Positions 50,241 to 59,277 of a stretch of DNA of 64,000 nt are shown here, in pieces. The stretch lies in contig NZ_JBBAXC010000015.1 in assembly GCF_037120725.1 (NCBI RefSeq), positions 25,478 through 89,477 of the forward strand, read 5' to 3'. Source of the stretch: Bacillus spongiae (GTDB lineage Bacteria > Bacillota > Bacilli > Bacillales > Bacillaceae_K). The notes beneath the pieces are model-generated. The model searched no databases. It was not told where the DNA came from and was given only the letters and a program-made list of their open reading frames with translations. The position numbers and the translations under genes were made by a program. Within the stretch, counting starts at the first letter, position 1, and the number at the start of each line of letters is the position of its first letter.

Positions 50241-51632
50241 ATGAGTGAATTAAATCAATTACCTTCACCAGAAGGGTGTCGACTGTTATTTGATCAAATG
50301 GACGATTTTGTTTATATAATCGAAAGAGCTGATTCTATTTATCAATGTTACTTTGCGAATGAGAAAGCGAATAGATGGTTTGGAGAACCGTTACGAGGCA
50401 AAACAGTGGAAGAAGTCTTTCCAAATGAAAGGGAAAGACGGATAGAGAAGCTATTTGATCATGTTTTTACTACTCAAAAGGCCCATACATATGAAGGTTC
50501 ATGTTTTCATTATCATGCTGCTGAAATATCACTCTCACCGGTTATTGTAGAGGGGAAATGTCTCTATATCGTTGCCATCATTAGAAACCTTTCACCGCAA
50601 CAACGTTTAGAAAAGGATGGCGATGAAGAGACGATCTATTCCATTCCTGCTGAAAGAAAACGGATTCCCGTAAACACTTCACTTCAACCAGATAGTATGG
50701 AGAATCAAGATGACGACTCAGAGGTTCAACGACAAGCAGAATTGTATCGACTTATTACAGAAAATACTCATGATCTCATTATGATTACGAACAGAGAAGG
50801 GGAGATTTCTTATGCATCCTCTTCACATGAAAAGTTACTAGAGTATAATGTTACGCAGATGATTGGTCGAAACTGGAATGAATTTATCATGTCCACCTTT
50901 CGGGATGGATGGAATCAATATGTATTGAATGTGATAAATCATGAAGAAGATAGCCTTTTTGAGTGTTTACTCTCAACGTCTACTTTGAACGAGATATGGA
51001 TAGAAATGAAGGCAAATTTGATTTATAACCAACAAGGTACCATCGAGTCTATCGTATATGTTTCAAGAGAGATAACAGACCGTAAGAAGCTGGAACAAGA
51101 ATTGAAATTCATGGCTTACCATGATAGTTTGACGAAACTTCCCAATCGACGGTACGTAAAAAGTGTATTTGAGGACATGAAAGAAAATGTAGATAATGCC
51201 AATGCAAGTATGGCATTGTGTTATATTGATGGAGATAATTTTAAGAAGGTGAATGACCGTTATGGTCATGATGTTGGTGACGAATTTATTCGCCTATTTG
51301 GTCAGACCATCAAACAGTCCATTCGAACAGCAGATATACTAGCCCGTTTAGGTGGTGACGAGTTCCTGCTTGTATTACCAAACCTTCAACAAGAGAAGGA
51401 TATTCTTCAAGTAATCAAAAGGATTCAAAAGTATCTTTCTGAAGGATTTAAGATCGCAGGGCAACCCTTCTTTCCGACAAGTAGCATAGGGGTTTGTATT
51501 TATCCAAACGATGGAACCGATTTAGATACATTAATGGTACAAGCAGATAAGGCTTTGTACCGAGCAAAGTCACTAGGAAAGAATCAAGTTGAATTTTACA
51601 AAGAAATAGCTAACTATGGATTCGGAATCTGA
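50241..51632 (+). CDS. PAS-PAS-GGDEF diguanylate cyclase
   Basis: The 463-residue protein has two PAS domains (about 10-120 and 165-285; the second includes EITDRKKLEQEL at the linker) and a GGDEF domain (about 290-460). The active site GGDEF is intact at about 371-375, and an RTAD inhibitory I-site lies exactly five residues before it, so the enzyme should make cyclic di-GMP with product inhibition. No membrane segment is seen, so it is a cytosolic sensor with unknown ligand. AGGGGG lies upstream of the ATG. It is a single gene with a strong terminator. Confidence 0.92.
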   Translation: MSELNQLPSPEGCRLLFDQMDDFVYIIERADSIYQCYFANEKANRWFGEPLRGKTVEEVFPNERERRIEKLFDHVFTTQKAHTYEGSCFHYHAAEISLSPVIVEGKCLYIVAIIRNLSPQQRLEKDGDEETIYSIPAERKRIPVNTSLQPDSMENQDDDSEVQRQAELYRLITENTHDLIMITNREGEISYASSSHEKLLEYNVTQMIGRNWNEFIMSTFRDGWNQYVLNVINHEEDSLFECLLSTSTLNEIWIEMKANLIYNQQGTIESIVYVSREITDRKKLEQELKFMAYHDSLTKLPNRRYVKSVFEDMKENVDNANASMALCYIDGDNFKKVNDRYGHDVGDEFIRLFGQTIKQSIRTADILARLGGDEFLLVLPNLQQEKDILQVIKRIQKYLSEGFKIAGQPFFPTSSIGVCIYPNDGTDLDTLMVQADKALYRAKSLGKNQVEFYKEIANYGFGI

Positions 51633-51704
51633 GGAAAGCATATGTCTATTTATAAAATAAGGTGTATTCATTTAGTGCTTTTTTTGAAAAGGAAAATGAA
51701 GTAA

Positions 51705-51742
51705 ATAATAATCTGCTCACTTATGAGCAGATTATTATTTTA
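51705..51742 (+). terminator. Terminator of the GGDEF gene
   Basis: AATAATCTGCTCA (51707-51719) and its complement (51724-51736) enclose a CTTA loop, followed by ATTTTATC. Confidence 0.9.
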
Positions 51743-52010
51743 TCATGTAGTTTGTTGAATTAAGTAAATGATGATAGATATCGAAGTAATTATGCTAGTA
51801 AGATGAAAAGGAGAGAACACAATCTTTACCATTCAATATCCAATGGTCAGAATAAGTAGAACCTTCCTTTTTAAGTAAGGCTGTTTTCGTGTTGTTTTTG
51901 ACTAAAATGGATGGGAAATAATTTTCTGATAAAATACAATTAACTGAAACTTTAAATGGTTTTCTTCGTCTAATTTGAATAGTAGTAAATGACGATTTGG
52001 AGGTTACAAA
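51743..52010. other. Intergenic region, no gene seen
   Basis: About 270 bases before the lipoprotein gene; no frame or RNA motif recognised. Confidence 0.4.
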
Positions 52011-52460
52011 ATGAGAAAGATTATCCTGTTTTTATCTATAACATTATTGTCTGTTATTCTTTTTGGGTGCCAATCCGAAGAAAATCCTACTAAGAAAACA
52101 GAACCAAATATATCTGACTTAAAATCAGAAGACAATGATAACTTAATAATAGAAGGTGAAATTGAAAAAATTAGTATTTCAAAGTCAAAAGGAGTCAATC
52201 CAACGGTTTTTGAAGAAGATAAAGTTTTTGAAACATTTAAAAGTATATTTTCAGCAGCAATGAAAGAGCCGGGCGACGTGAATATCCTTAATCCTGAATT
52301 TTATTTGGATGTCGTCTACACAAATGATAATCAGCAAAGTTTTCATTTGTGGTTAGGTGAAAAGGGACAAAAAAGTACCTTAATGAATACGGATGAAACC
52401 ACTACAATTTATACTGTTCCAAAAGAAATGACTGATAAGTTAATTGCGTTAGTTAAATAG
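52011..52460 (+). CDS. Small lipoprotein of unknown function
   Basis: A 149-residue protein with a lipoprotein signal (ILFLSITLLSVILFGC, lipobox ILFGC, Cys-20). A polar linker is followed by a domain with PTVFEEDKVFETFKSIFSAA and VPKEMTDKLIALVK at the end. Several Bacillus lipoproteins have this two-part layout, but I do not recognise the family. GGAGG lies before the ATG. Confidence 0.8.
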   Translation: MRKIILFLSITLLSVILFGCQSEENPTKKTEPNISDLKSEDNDNLIIEGEIEKISISKSKGVNPTVFEEDKVFETFKSIFSAAMKEPGDVNILNPEFYLDVVYTNDNQQSFHLWLGEKGQKSTLMNTDETTTIYTVPKEMTDKLIALVK

Positions 52461-52985
52461 AAATTAAAAGACCTTTTGTTTAATGTCTTTTATAATGGAC
52501 TTCTTAGCATGAGAACTGTTGTGTTATTTGATTTTGACACGTCACGCTGAAATAAGCTTTCATTTCACTTATTTTCAAAGGATAAATGCTTGTCTAATTC
52601 AAGCTTACCAGTTTAAGTAATCGTCTAACTACTTGTCGCAACTCCTTTAAAGCGGTAAATTCAAGACAAGTCAATAACCAACATTTAAACCGGTTTGCAA
52701 TTTGAGAAATACATGCAAGATAATGTAATCATTTAACGCAATTGGAGTGACGACTTTTTAGGTGCATGGAAATAGTAGAGCTTTTGTCAAAGAGGAAAAT
52801 GACCTAATTCGTATGGTCATTCCCCATTGTTTGTCTAAAATCTATAGGAAGTGAAATTAGGGGATAGGAATAAAATACATCGGGTAGGGTATTTTTTTCA
52901 ATTAGAGGAAAATGAGAGGAGGGAGTTCTCTACAATCTATGAAATTATTACCATAAACTCAGGTAGTCATAGGTGCCAACCATTA
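52461..52985. other. Intergenic region with a terminator-like repeat
   Basis: No gene is seen. At 52872-52898 AAAATAC and GTATTTT arms enclose ATCGGGTAGG and are followed by TTT, like a terminator; the same ATCGGGTAGGGT core is at 45293. Confidence 0.5.
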
Positions 52986-54809
52986 TTAGTAATATTTCTG
53001 ATAATAATGACTTAACGTTAATAAAGGGAAGATATCGCTATAGCTATGGTAATGAAAATAAGTTAGGTTGGGAAATCCTGTGCCTGTTGGATACGTATAA
53101 TTGATTGTATGGCTCATTAAACAGTCGATTCCTTTATTTATTTCGTCTGTAGGGTAATCATGGATAGCAATTAAACTGTCTAATGCCCAAGCTGTTTGCG
53201 TAATCGTACTGTAGGGAAGGTGAGTATATCGTCGCCTAATAGTAGAAGAACAGGATTCGCCCCATCCTCCATCCTGTTGTTGAATTGAGAGCAACCAATT
53301 TTTCGCTTTTTGGATAGTTGGGTCGTCTTTATCAACACCGACGGCACATAATCCTGTAATAGCAGCCCATGTACCATAAATATAACAAACGCCCCACTTT
53401 CCGTACCATGAACCATCCATTTCTTGTTCTTTCTTTAACCACTCGATGGCTTTTTGAATAAACAGATCATCCTTCGTATAATGTACATAATTCCCTAAAA
53501 ATTCAAGTGTTCTACCGGTTAAATCAGCAGAGGAGGCATCCAATGCTCCTTCTTTCACATATTGGATAGGTAGCTTACCAATTAAAAAGTTGTCCACATT
53601 TTTCTCGAAAGCTGGCCAACCCCCGTCGTCATTTTGCATAGAGAGCACCCAATGTAATCCTCTTTGCCATTGGTTCATAATATTTGGGTTTTGTTTCGAT
53701 TGTAAGTAGATTGCTCTGAGCACTGCCGTCGTATCATCAATGTCAGGGTTCTTTGTATTATTCTCAGAGAATCCCCATCCGCCTGGAGCAATATTGGGAT
53801 TATGAATAGCCCAATCACTTTTCTCGGTTTGCTGATAGCGAATTAAATAATTTACAGATTGATCGATTACAGGATCATCACGTAGAACTCCTGCTTCTTG
53901 TAAACTATAGCTAAGTAAAGCAGTATCCCATATGGTTGAGGGCGCATTCTCTATATGTTTAAGACCGTTTAATTGACAAGCGTTTGCTTTGATCGATGAG
54001 ATGGCATTAAGAATAAGTGGATCAGATGGATCATGGTTAAGTGCTAATAAGCTATAAATCATTAAAAAAGTTGCTAACGTATAATTATAAAGAGTCCCAT
54101 CTGGTTCTATCCTTTCAAGAATATATTTTTCTGTTTTAGATAAGGCACTTCTTTTAATCGGGTGGATAAACTTTCGCGAAGGTCGATAGGAAAGTAATGT
54201 TTCTTTAACGTTCGATGAAGGGAGAATGAGGTGGGATAAATCTGGAGATGATTCCGCTCTGACAGGAGGTTTCACTGTATTTAAAATCATCATCGGAGCA
54301 AAATGAACTCTAGCATAGCAACTTAAATCAAAAAAATTTAAGGGGAAAGTTTGTGGGATGAAAATACTATAGATAGGGACGGGTAAACACCATTTATACT
54401 GACTATTAGCTGCTAACATTGCTTTAGCTAAAAAATGCGCATTATTTATTCCTCCCATTGAAAGAATTTGCTTTTCTGCTTTTTTCATATTTTCATCCGT
54501 TTGTTTAAAATATCCTGAAGAGAGGAGCGCATTATAGGCGGAGAGAGTAGAGGTTAAGTTTCCTGGGTTTTCATCTTCATACAATTTCCAGGCACCATTG
54601 TCATCTTGTTGAGTATAAATATATTCGACGATATCTTGGATAAACGCTTCATCAGAATGGTCGATGGCTCTTAACGTCATGACGAAAAAAGAGTCATACA
54701 ATACCCCGGGATCACTACATAAATACCAGGCACCATTTTCCGATTGTTTTTCTTTAATCACCTGTACACGTTTTTGGATCTCTTTTAACAAACGATTTTT
54801 ATCAATCAA
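52986..54809 (-). CDS. Squalene-hopene/sporulenol-type triterpene cyclase
   Basis: The 607-residue protein is a class II terpene cyclase: the catalytic acid motif reads NPDIDDTTA, with DIDD at 356-359 fitting DXDD, and several QW repeats are visible (QDDNGAW near 68, QNDDGGWPAFEKN, QEMDGSWYGKWGVCYIYGTW, QQQDGGWGESC). Family members cyclise squalene to hopene or, in B. subtilis SqhC, tetraprenyl-curcumene to sporulenol in spores. The length is close to SqhC (about 630). The product cannot be decided from sequence alone. It starts at TTG with AAGGA upstream. No squalene synthesis genes are next to it. Confidence 0.92.
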   Translation of the reverse strand: MIDKNRLLKEIQKRVQVIKEKQSENGAWYLCSDPGVLYDSFFVMTLRAIDHSDEAFIQDIVEYIYTQQDDNGAWKLYEDENPGNLTSTLSAYNALLSSGYFKQTDENMKKAEKQILSMGGINNAHFLAKAMLAANSQYKWCLPVPIYSIFIPQTFPLNFFDLSCYARVHFAPMMILNTVKPPVRAESSPDLSHLILPSSNVKETLLSYRPSRKFIHPIKRSALSKTEKYILERIEPDGTLYNYTLATFLMIYSLLALNHDPSDPLILNAISSIKANACQLNGLKHIENAPSTIWDTALLSYSLQEAGVLRDDPVIDQSVNYLIRYQQTEKSDWAIHNPNIAPGGWGFSENNTKNPDIDDTTAVLRAIYLQSKQNPNIMNQWQRGLHWVLSMQNDDGGWPAFEKNVDNFLIGKLPIQYVKEGALDASSADLTGRTLEFLGNYVHYTKDDLFIQKAIEWLKKEQEMDGSWYGKWGVCYIYGTWAAITGLCAVGVDKDDPTIQKAKNWLLSIQQQDGGWGESCSSTIRRRYTHLPYSTITQTAWALDSLIAIHDYPTDEINKGIDCLMSHTINYTYPTGTGFPNLTYFHYHSYSDIFPLLTLSHYYQKYY

Positions 54810-55111
54810 ACCAAACCAATCCTTTACATAAGAGTGAACGATTCTTTTAAATAAGAATCGACATAAATAGGTAGTATTCTATTGCTACTACTACCATCAT
54901 ATGAATCATGCTGAAAAGTGTTTTTCTTGAATGAACAATACGCAAAAAATCATCTTAATATAATGAATGTTCGTAAGCTAAAGGTAAAATGAAATTTGGA
55001 ATAGTAATTAATTATTTGATAATACTGAAAATTAGTATGGTACAATAAAATAATTGAATGGAACAGGAAAAATATAATAAATGTCGAATGTAATTTCTTG
55101 AGGTGAAAAAT
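54810..55111. other. Divergent intergenic region
   Basis: About 300 AT-rich bases that should hold the promoters of the cyclase (minus) and GNAT (plus) genes. No gene is seen. Confidence 0.4.
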
Positions 55112-55954
55112 ATGAAAATCAAACAATTCGAAGATCCTAAAACGTTTAAGGATGAAGTCTATGATTATTTACTAAAAAATGAAGCAAAGAATAATTTGCC
55201 GATTGGTATTATTAATCAAATGCTTGAATATGATCGCTATCCAGATGCTTTCTTAGCAGCTGTTTATGAGGAAGAACTTATAGGGGTCTACGTGATGACA
55301 CCTCCCCATGCACTGATTCTAACTTGTACTAAAGGAAGAGAAATAGACGTTCATCAAAAAATGATTCACTACCTTCTCGAGAAAAAGATCTCTATTCCGG
55401 GAGTCGTAGCTGAAAAGAATTGTGCGATTCATTTTGCGGGGCAGTGGGAGCAGATTACAGGTAAACCGTTTCAGACGAAAATGCAACAAAGAATTTATGA
55501 TCTTCATCAAGTTACAGACATTCCGTTGTCAGAAGGAGAGTTTATTCTTGCTAATCGAAAAGATATAGACCTCGTTGCCAACTGGATTATAGGGTTTGTT
55601 GAGGATACAGGTGAAGGCGAAATCACTCCTGAAGACGCACAAAAACGAGCGGTGGAGATGATTGAGAAAGAGGAATCGGTATACTTGTGGAAAGTTGGCG
55701 GGGTTCCTGTGTCGATGGCAAGGAGAGCAAGACATACAGAAAAAGGTTGTAGTGTTAACTTTGTTTATACACCGGACGCCTATCGTAAAAAGGGTTACGG
55801 TAGTTCAGTCGTAAAGTCGTTATCTTTGAAACTATTAGAGAAATACGATTTTTGCACGTTATATACTGATTTAAACTACCCAACCTCCAATAAAATATAT
55901 ATGGAAATAGGCTATCAACCAGTATGTGACTCTGTCCATATTGAGTTTGCATAA
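55112..55954 (+). CDS. GNAT family N-acetyltransferase
   Basis: A 280-residue protein with a C-terminal GNAT domain (about 140-280): VNFVYTPDAYRKKGYGSSVV is the acetyl-CoA loop (R/Q-x-x-G-x-G/A), followed by YTDLNYPTSNKIYMEIGYQP. The N-terminal half is a degenerate GNAT-like domain. The substrate is unknown. ATG 55112 has GAGGTG 7 bases upstream. It ends 7 bases before the MOSC gene, so the two form an operon. Confidence 0.88.
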   Translation: MKIKQFEDPKTFKDEVYDYLLKNEAKNNLPIGIINQMLEYDRYPDAFLAAVYEEELIGVYVMTPPHALILTCTKGREIDVHQKMIHYLLEKKISIPGVVAEKNCAIHFAGQWEQITGKPFQTKMQQRIYDLHQVTDIPLSEGEFILANRKDIDLVANWIIGFVEDTGEGEITPEDAQKRAVEMIEKEESVYLWKVGGVPVSMARRARHTEKGCSVNFVYTPDAYRKKGYGSSVVKSLSLKLLEKYDFCTLYTDLNYPTSNKIYMEIGYQPVCDSVHIEFA

Positions 55955-55961
55955 AGTGAAA

Positions 55962-56603
55962 ATGAACATTCATTCATTAGCCATCGGGCTACCGAAACAG
56001 TTAACATATAAAAATCAAGCATACAAATCAGGAATCCAAAAAGAACCGGTAAAAGTACTGCAAGTAAGTAAACATGGAATCGTTGGGGATGATGTCGCTA
56101 ACCATACATTCCATGGGGGTGTAGATAGAGTCATTTGTGCCTACCCTTTTGAGCATTATGCTTTTTGGAAATCGTATTTGGGACATTCTCTTGTCCTGCC
56201 TGCCTTCGGTGAAAATATGACACTGTGTGGTATGAGGGAACGGGACGTGATGATTGGCGACATCTATAAGGTGAGTGATTGTCTTTTACAAGTTTCACAA
56301 GGAAGAATTCCTTGTGCGACGATTTCTAAGTTTAATCAATCGCCGAAATTATTACAGTATATTGTTGAAAAAGGCTACACAGGTTATTTTTTTCGTGTAG
56401 TAGAAGGAGGAGAGATAACTCTCCAATCGCCTATTGAATTAGTGGAACGTAAGGAAAATGAAATTAGTATATTACGTGCCAATCAAATTCTTTTTCATGA
56501 AAATAACGATAAAAATGAGTTGCAACGCCTTCTTGACCAACCTGATCTTGCAGAGGATTGGAAGAAGAAGATTGAAGCGAAAATGAAAAAAATGTCGAAT
56601 TAA
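55962..56603 (+). CDS. MOSC domain protein (YiiM-like)
   Basis: The 214-residue protein has the MOSC core: IGLPKQLTYKNQAYKSGIQK, VGDDVANHTFHGGVDRVICA, YPFEHYAFW, AFGENMTLCG, DVMIGDIYKV, QVSQGRIPCAT with the conserved Cys, and a C-terminal 3-alpha domain. MOSC proteins bind molybdenum cofactor; YiiM-type members reduce N-hydroxylated compounds. ATG 55962 lies 7 bases after the GNAT stop and has only a weak RBS, so translation is probably coupled; relatives also start at this position. Confidence 0.88.
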   Translation: MNIHSLAIGLPKQLTYKNQAYKSGIQKEPVKVLQVSKHGIVGDDVANHTFHGGVDRVICAYPFEHYAFWKSYLGHSLVLPAFGENMTLCGMRERDVMIGDIYKVSDCLLQVSQGRIPCATISKFNQSPKLLQYIVEKGYTGYFFRVVEGGEITLQSPIELVERKENEISILRANQILFHENNDKNELQRLLDQPDLAEDWKKKIEAKMKKMSN

Positions 56604-56664
56604 GTTGTTGACAACGAAAAAAAAATGGTCTATGATAAATACATCTTAAATCGGCATAACATAG

Positions 56665-56930
56665 CGTAGATGAAGAGTAGTAACTTTTTTTGAAGCTTAA
56701 GAGAGCTGGTGGTTGGTGCGAACCAGTGTGGAGAAGAAAGTGAATGGACTTCGGAGCTTCCAAACCGAAACAATTGGAGTAGGCTTTGGCGAATGTCTCA
56801 TCGTTACAAGAGACTGGTATTAACGGCAATTCGCCCTGATACCGATGGAGTTGATCAAATGAATGTTTGATCATAAAAAAAGGTGGCACCACGGGTTCCT
56901 CATCCTTTAGGATGGGGACCCTTTTTGTGT
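56665..56930 (+). ncRNA. T-box leader 1, tryptophan-specific
   Basis: Stem I elements include AGAGAGCTGGTGGTTGGTGC and GAACCAGT. The specifier loop GAATGGACTTC places codon TGG (Trp) at 56745-56747. The T-box sequence AGGTGGCACCACGGG is at 56881-56895, and the terminator (GGGTTCCTCATCC with GGATGGGGACCC, then TTTTTG) ends at about 56926. Uncharged tRNA-Trp should promote read-through into the second leader and the trp operon. Confidence 0.93.
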
Positions 56931-57004
56931 TTTTTAAAAGAAAATGACACGTTACCTAAACTGAATAAAGTAAATTGTTGAGTAAGAGTAGTATATTCCA
57001 TGGA

Positions 57005-57245
57005 CGCGTTACAGAGAACTAAGTATAGCTGAGAGCTTAGTACGATACATGGAATGGAATGGACTTACGAGAGGCTTTTTGAACAAGAGTAGGAAGGCCC
57101 GGAATTCCACCGTTAAAAGGATAGGGTATCGGATGATTTGTCCCGTACCTAAAAGAGGGAGTATATACATACTCCAATGAGAGGTGGCACCGCGGTCTAT
57201 TCGTCCTCCATAAGCACATTTGTGTTTATGGAGGATTTTTTATAT
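57005..57245 (+). ncRNA. T-box leader 2, tryptophan-specific
   Basis: Stem I (AGAGAACTAAGTATAGCT, GAGAGCTTAGTA) is followed by a GAATGGACTT specifier loop with TGG at 57060-57062. The T-box core GAGGTGGCACCGCGG is at 57181-57195, and a terminator stem TCCTCCATAA/TTATGGAGGA with TTTTTT ends at about 57241. It lies 75 bases after leader 1 and directly before trpE. Confidence 0.93.
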
Positions 57246-57274
57246 ATATTCGAACGTAAATAGGAGGAAATACA

Positions 57275-58672
57275 ATGACACAACCAACAGACATGATACA
57301 GTATGATTTGATCGAGCTAGCAGGCGATTTATATACTCCAATTCAATTATTCCAAAAAATTACCGGTGAACAAAAATTTATTTTAGAGAGCTCCGCTAAA
57401 CATGAAGAGAGTGGTAGATATTCCTTTATTGGGCGAAATCCTTATGGAGAAGTGAAGGGAGTAGGGCCTGAATCAGAAATTACGATAAACAATAAACGAG
57501 TTGAAAAAACAGGCAGTCTTCTTAGAACTTTATTTGAAACGATAAAAAAATGCGAGAATATCTCGTTACCCTTTCCTTTTATTGGAGGAGGAGTTGGCTA
57601 TGTTGCGTACGATGTTATCCGTCAAACGGAAAAAATTGGGGGTGTGCCTCAAGATCAATTAGGAATGCCAGATGTACATTTCTTGCTTTATGACCAGTTA
57701 ATCATTTTTGATCACCTAGAAGAGAAGGTTTTCTTGCTTGCGTTAGATTTAGAGAATTCCTATTCACTACAAGACTTAAAGAAACGAAATGAATTGCTAA
57801 AACGGGAAGTTCAACAAAATACGATTCCGGAAAACGTTCAAGCTGATACTAAAAAACTTTCTTTCGTCTCTAATATTGAAAAAGAAAAGTTTCTAGAGAA
57901 TGTTGAAATAGCGAAAAATCATATACGTGCAGGTGACATTTTTCAAGTGGTATTATCACAACGCCTAGAAGCTGACTTTACAGGAGATCCATTTTCTTAT
58001 TATCGAAGTTTACGGAAAGAAAATCCTTCTCCATACATGTATTACCTTGACCTTCGTGACTATGTTGTGATAGGAACGTCACCAGAAAGCTTTATTAAAG
58101 CAAATGGCGAGGACCTTGTTTCGAATCCCATTGCAGGAACACGGAAAAGAGGAAAGACGGTAACAGAAGATAAAGCGTTAGAAATGGAATTAAAAACAAA
58201 TGAAAAAGAGTTAGCAGAACATAATATGCTTGTTGACCTTTCTCGAAATGATTTAGGAAGAGTGAGCAAAATAGGTAGCGTTGTGGTTTCGGAGTATCAA
58301 AAGATTGAACGATATAAACACGTGATGCACCTCGTTTCAGAAGTAATAAGTAAGCGAAAAGAAGACGTGGATAATGTTGAGGTAATTGAAGCGTGCTTGC
58401 CAGCTGGAACGGTTTCAGGGGCACCAAAAATAAGAGCGATGCAAATTATAAATGAGTTAGAAGGCACAAAGAGAGGACTTTATTCAGGAGCGGTTGGTTA
58501 CATTAGTGCAACTGGAGACCTTGACCTCGCTTTAGCGATTCGCACAATGATTGTAAAAGACGAGAAAGCTTATGTACAAGCAGGCGCAGGTGTCGTGTAT
58601 GATTCCGATCCTGAAATGGAATATGAAGAAACGATGAAAAAAGCGAGAGCGTTATTGGAGGTAAAAGCATGA
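57275..58672 (+). CDS. trpE: Anthranilate synthase component I
   Basis: TrpE converts chorismate to anthranilate, using ammonia from TrpG. The 465 residues show the chorismate-binding core: AGDIFQVVLSQRL, GTSPESFIK, NPIAGTRKRG, LVDLSRNDLGR, LPAGTVSGAPKIRAMQII. The N-terminal region (LLESSAKHEESGRYSFIG style) holds the tryptophan feedback site. AGGAGG lies 7 bases before the ATG. It is the first gene of trpEGDCFBA and overlaps trpG by ATGA. Confidence 0.97.
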   Translation: MTQPTDMIQYDLIELAGDLYTPIQLFQKITGEQKFILESSAKHEESGRYSFIGRNPYGEVKGVGPESEITINNKRVEKTGSLLRTLFETIKKCENISLPFPFIGGGVGYVAYDVIRQTEKIGGVPQDQLGMPDVHFLLYDQLIIFDHLEEKVFLLALDLENSYSLQDLKKRNELLKREVQQNTIPENVQADTKKLSFVSNIEKEKFLENVEIAKNHIRAGDIFQVVLSQRLEADFTGDPFSYYRSLRKENPSPYMYYLDLRDYVVIGTSPESFIKANGEDLVSNPIAGTRKRGKTVTEDKALEMELKTNEKELAEHNMLVDLSRNDLGRVSKIGSVVVSEYQKIERYKHVMHLVSEVISKRKEDVDNVEVIEACLPAGTVSGAPKIRAMQIINELEGTKRGLYSGAVGYISATGDLDLALAIRTMIVKDEKAYVQAGAGVVYDSDPEMEYEETMKKARALLEVKA

Positions 58673-59277
58673 TTTTATTAGTAGATAATTACGATTCGTT
58701 TACGTATAACTTATATCAGTATTTAAGTGAACTTGGTGAAGACGTTCTTGTGAAACGAAATGATGAAGTAACAATTCAAGAAGTGAAAGAAATGGACCCA
58801 ACGGCTATCGTCCTTTCTCCTGGTCCAGGTACACCGGATGATGCAGGAATTTGTGAAGAGTTGGTGCAGGAATTTTATCAGCAAAAGCCTATTTTAGGTA
58901 TTTGTTTAGGACACCAAGTAATTGGGAAGGTGTTTGGAGCGAAGGTAGAGCAAGCGACAACCATTCGCCACGGAAAGCCATCTCCAATCCAACACAACGG
59001 AAGTGGGTTGTTTAGTTATTTACCGTCACCACTTCAAGTCATGAGGTATCATTCATTAGCCGTCAGATCTTTTCATAACAGTAGTCCATTAGTAGTCACA
59101 GCAAAGGCGATGGATGACGGGGAAATCATGGCGATTCAGCACAATCACTATCCCGTTTTCGGATTACAATTTCATCCAGAATCGATAGGAACAGCATCTG
59201 GTAAAAAACTTTTAGCAAATTTCTTACAAGAAATTACAAAGGAGAGTCACGATGAAACAGTATATACACAAGCTTAG
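58669..59277 (+). CDS. trpG: Anthranilate synthase component II (glutamine amidotransferase)
   Basis: A class I glutamine amidotransferase of 202 residues: LVDNYDSFTYNLYQYLSELG, nucleophile motif ILGICLGHQVIG, and the His-Glu pair in LQFHPESI. It supplies ammonia to TrpE. In B. subtilis this subunit is shared with folate synthesis (PabA) and encoded elsewhere; here a copy lies within the trp operon. It overlaps trpE by 4 bases and trpD by 26. Confidence 0.96.
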   Translation: MILLVDNYDSFTYNLYQYLSELGEDVLVKRNDEVTIQEVKEMDPTAIVLSPGPGTPDDAGICEELVQEFYQQKPILGICLGHQVIGKVFGAKVEQATTIRHGKPSPIQHNGSGLFSYLPSPLQVMRYHSLAVRSFHNSSPLVVTAKAMDDGEIMAIQHNHYPVFGLQFHPESIGTASGKKLLANFLQEITKESHDETVYTQA

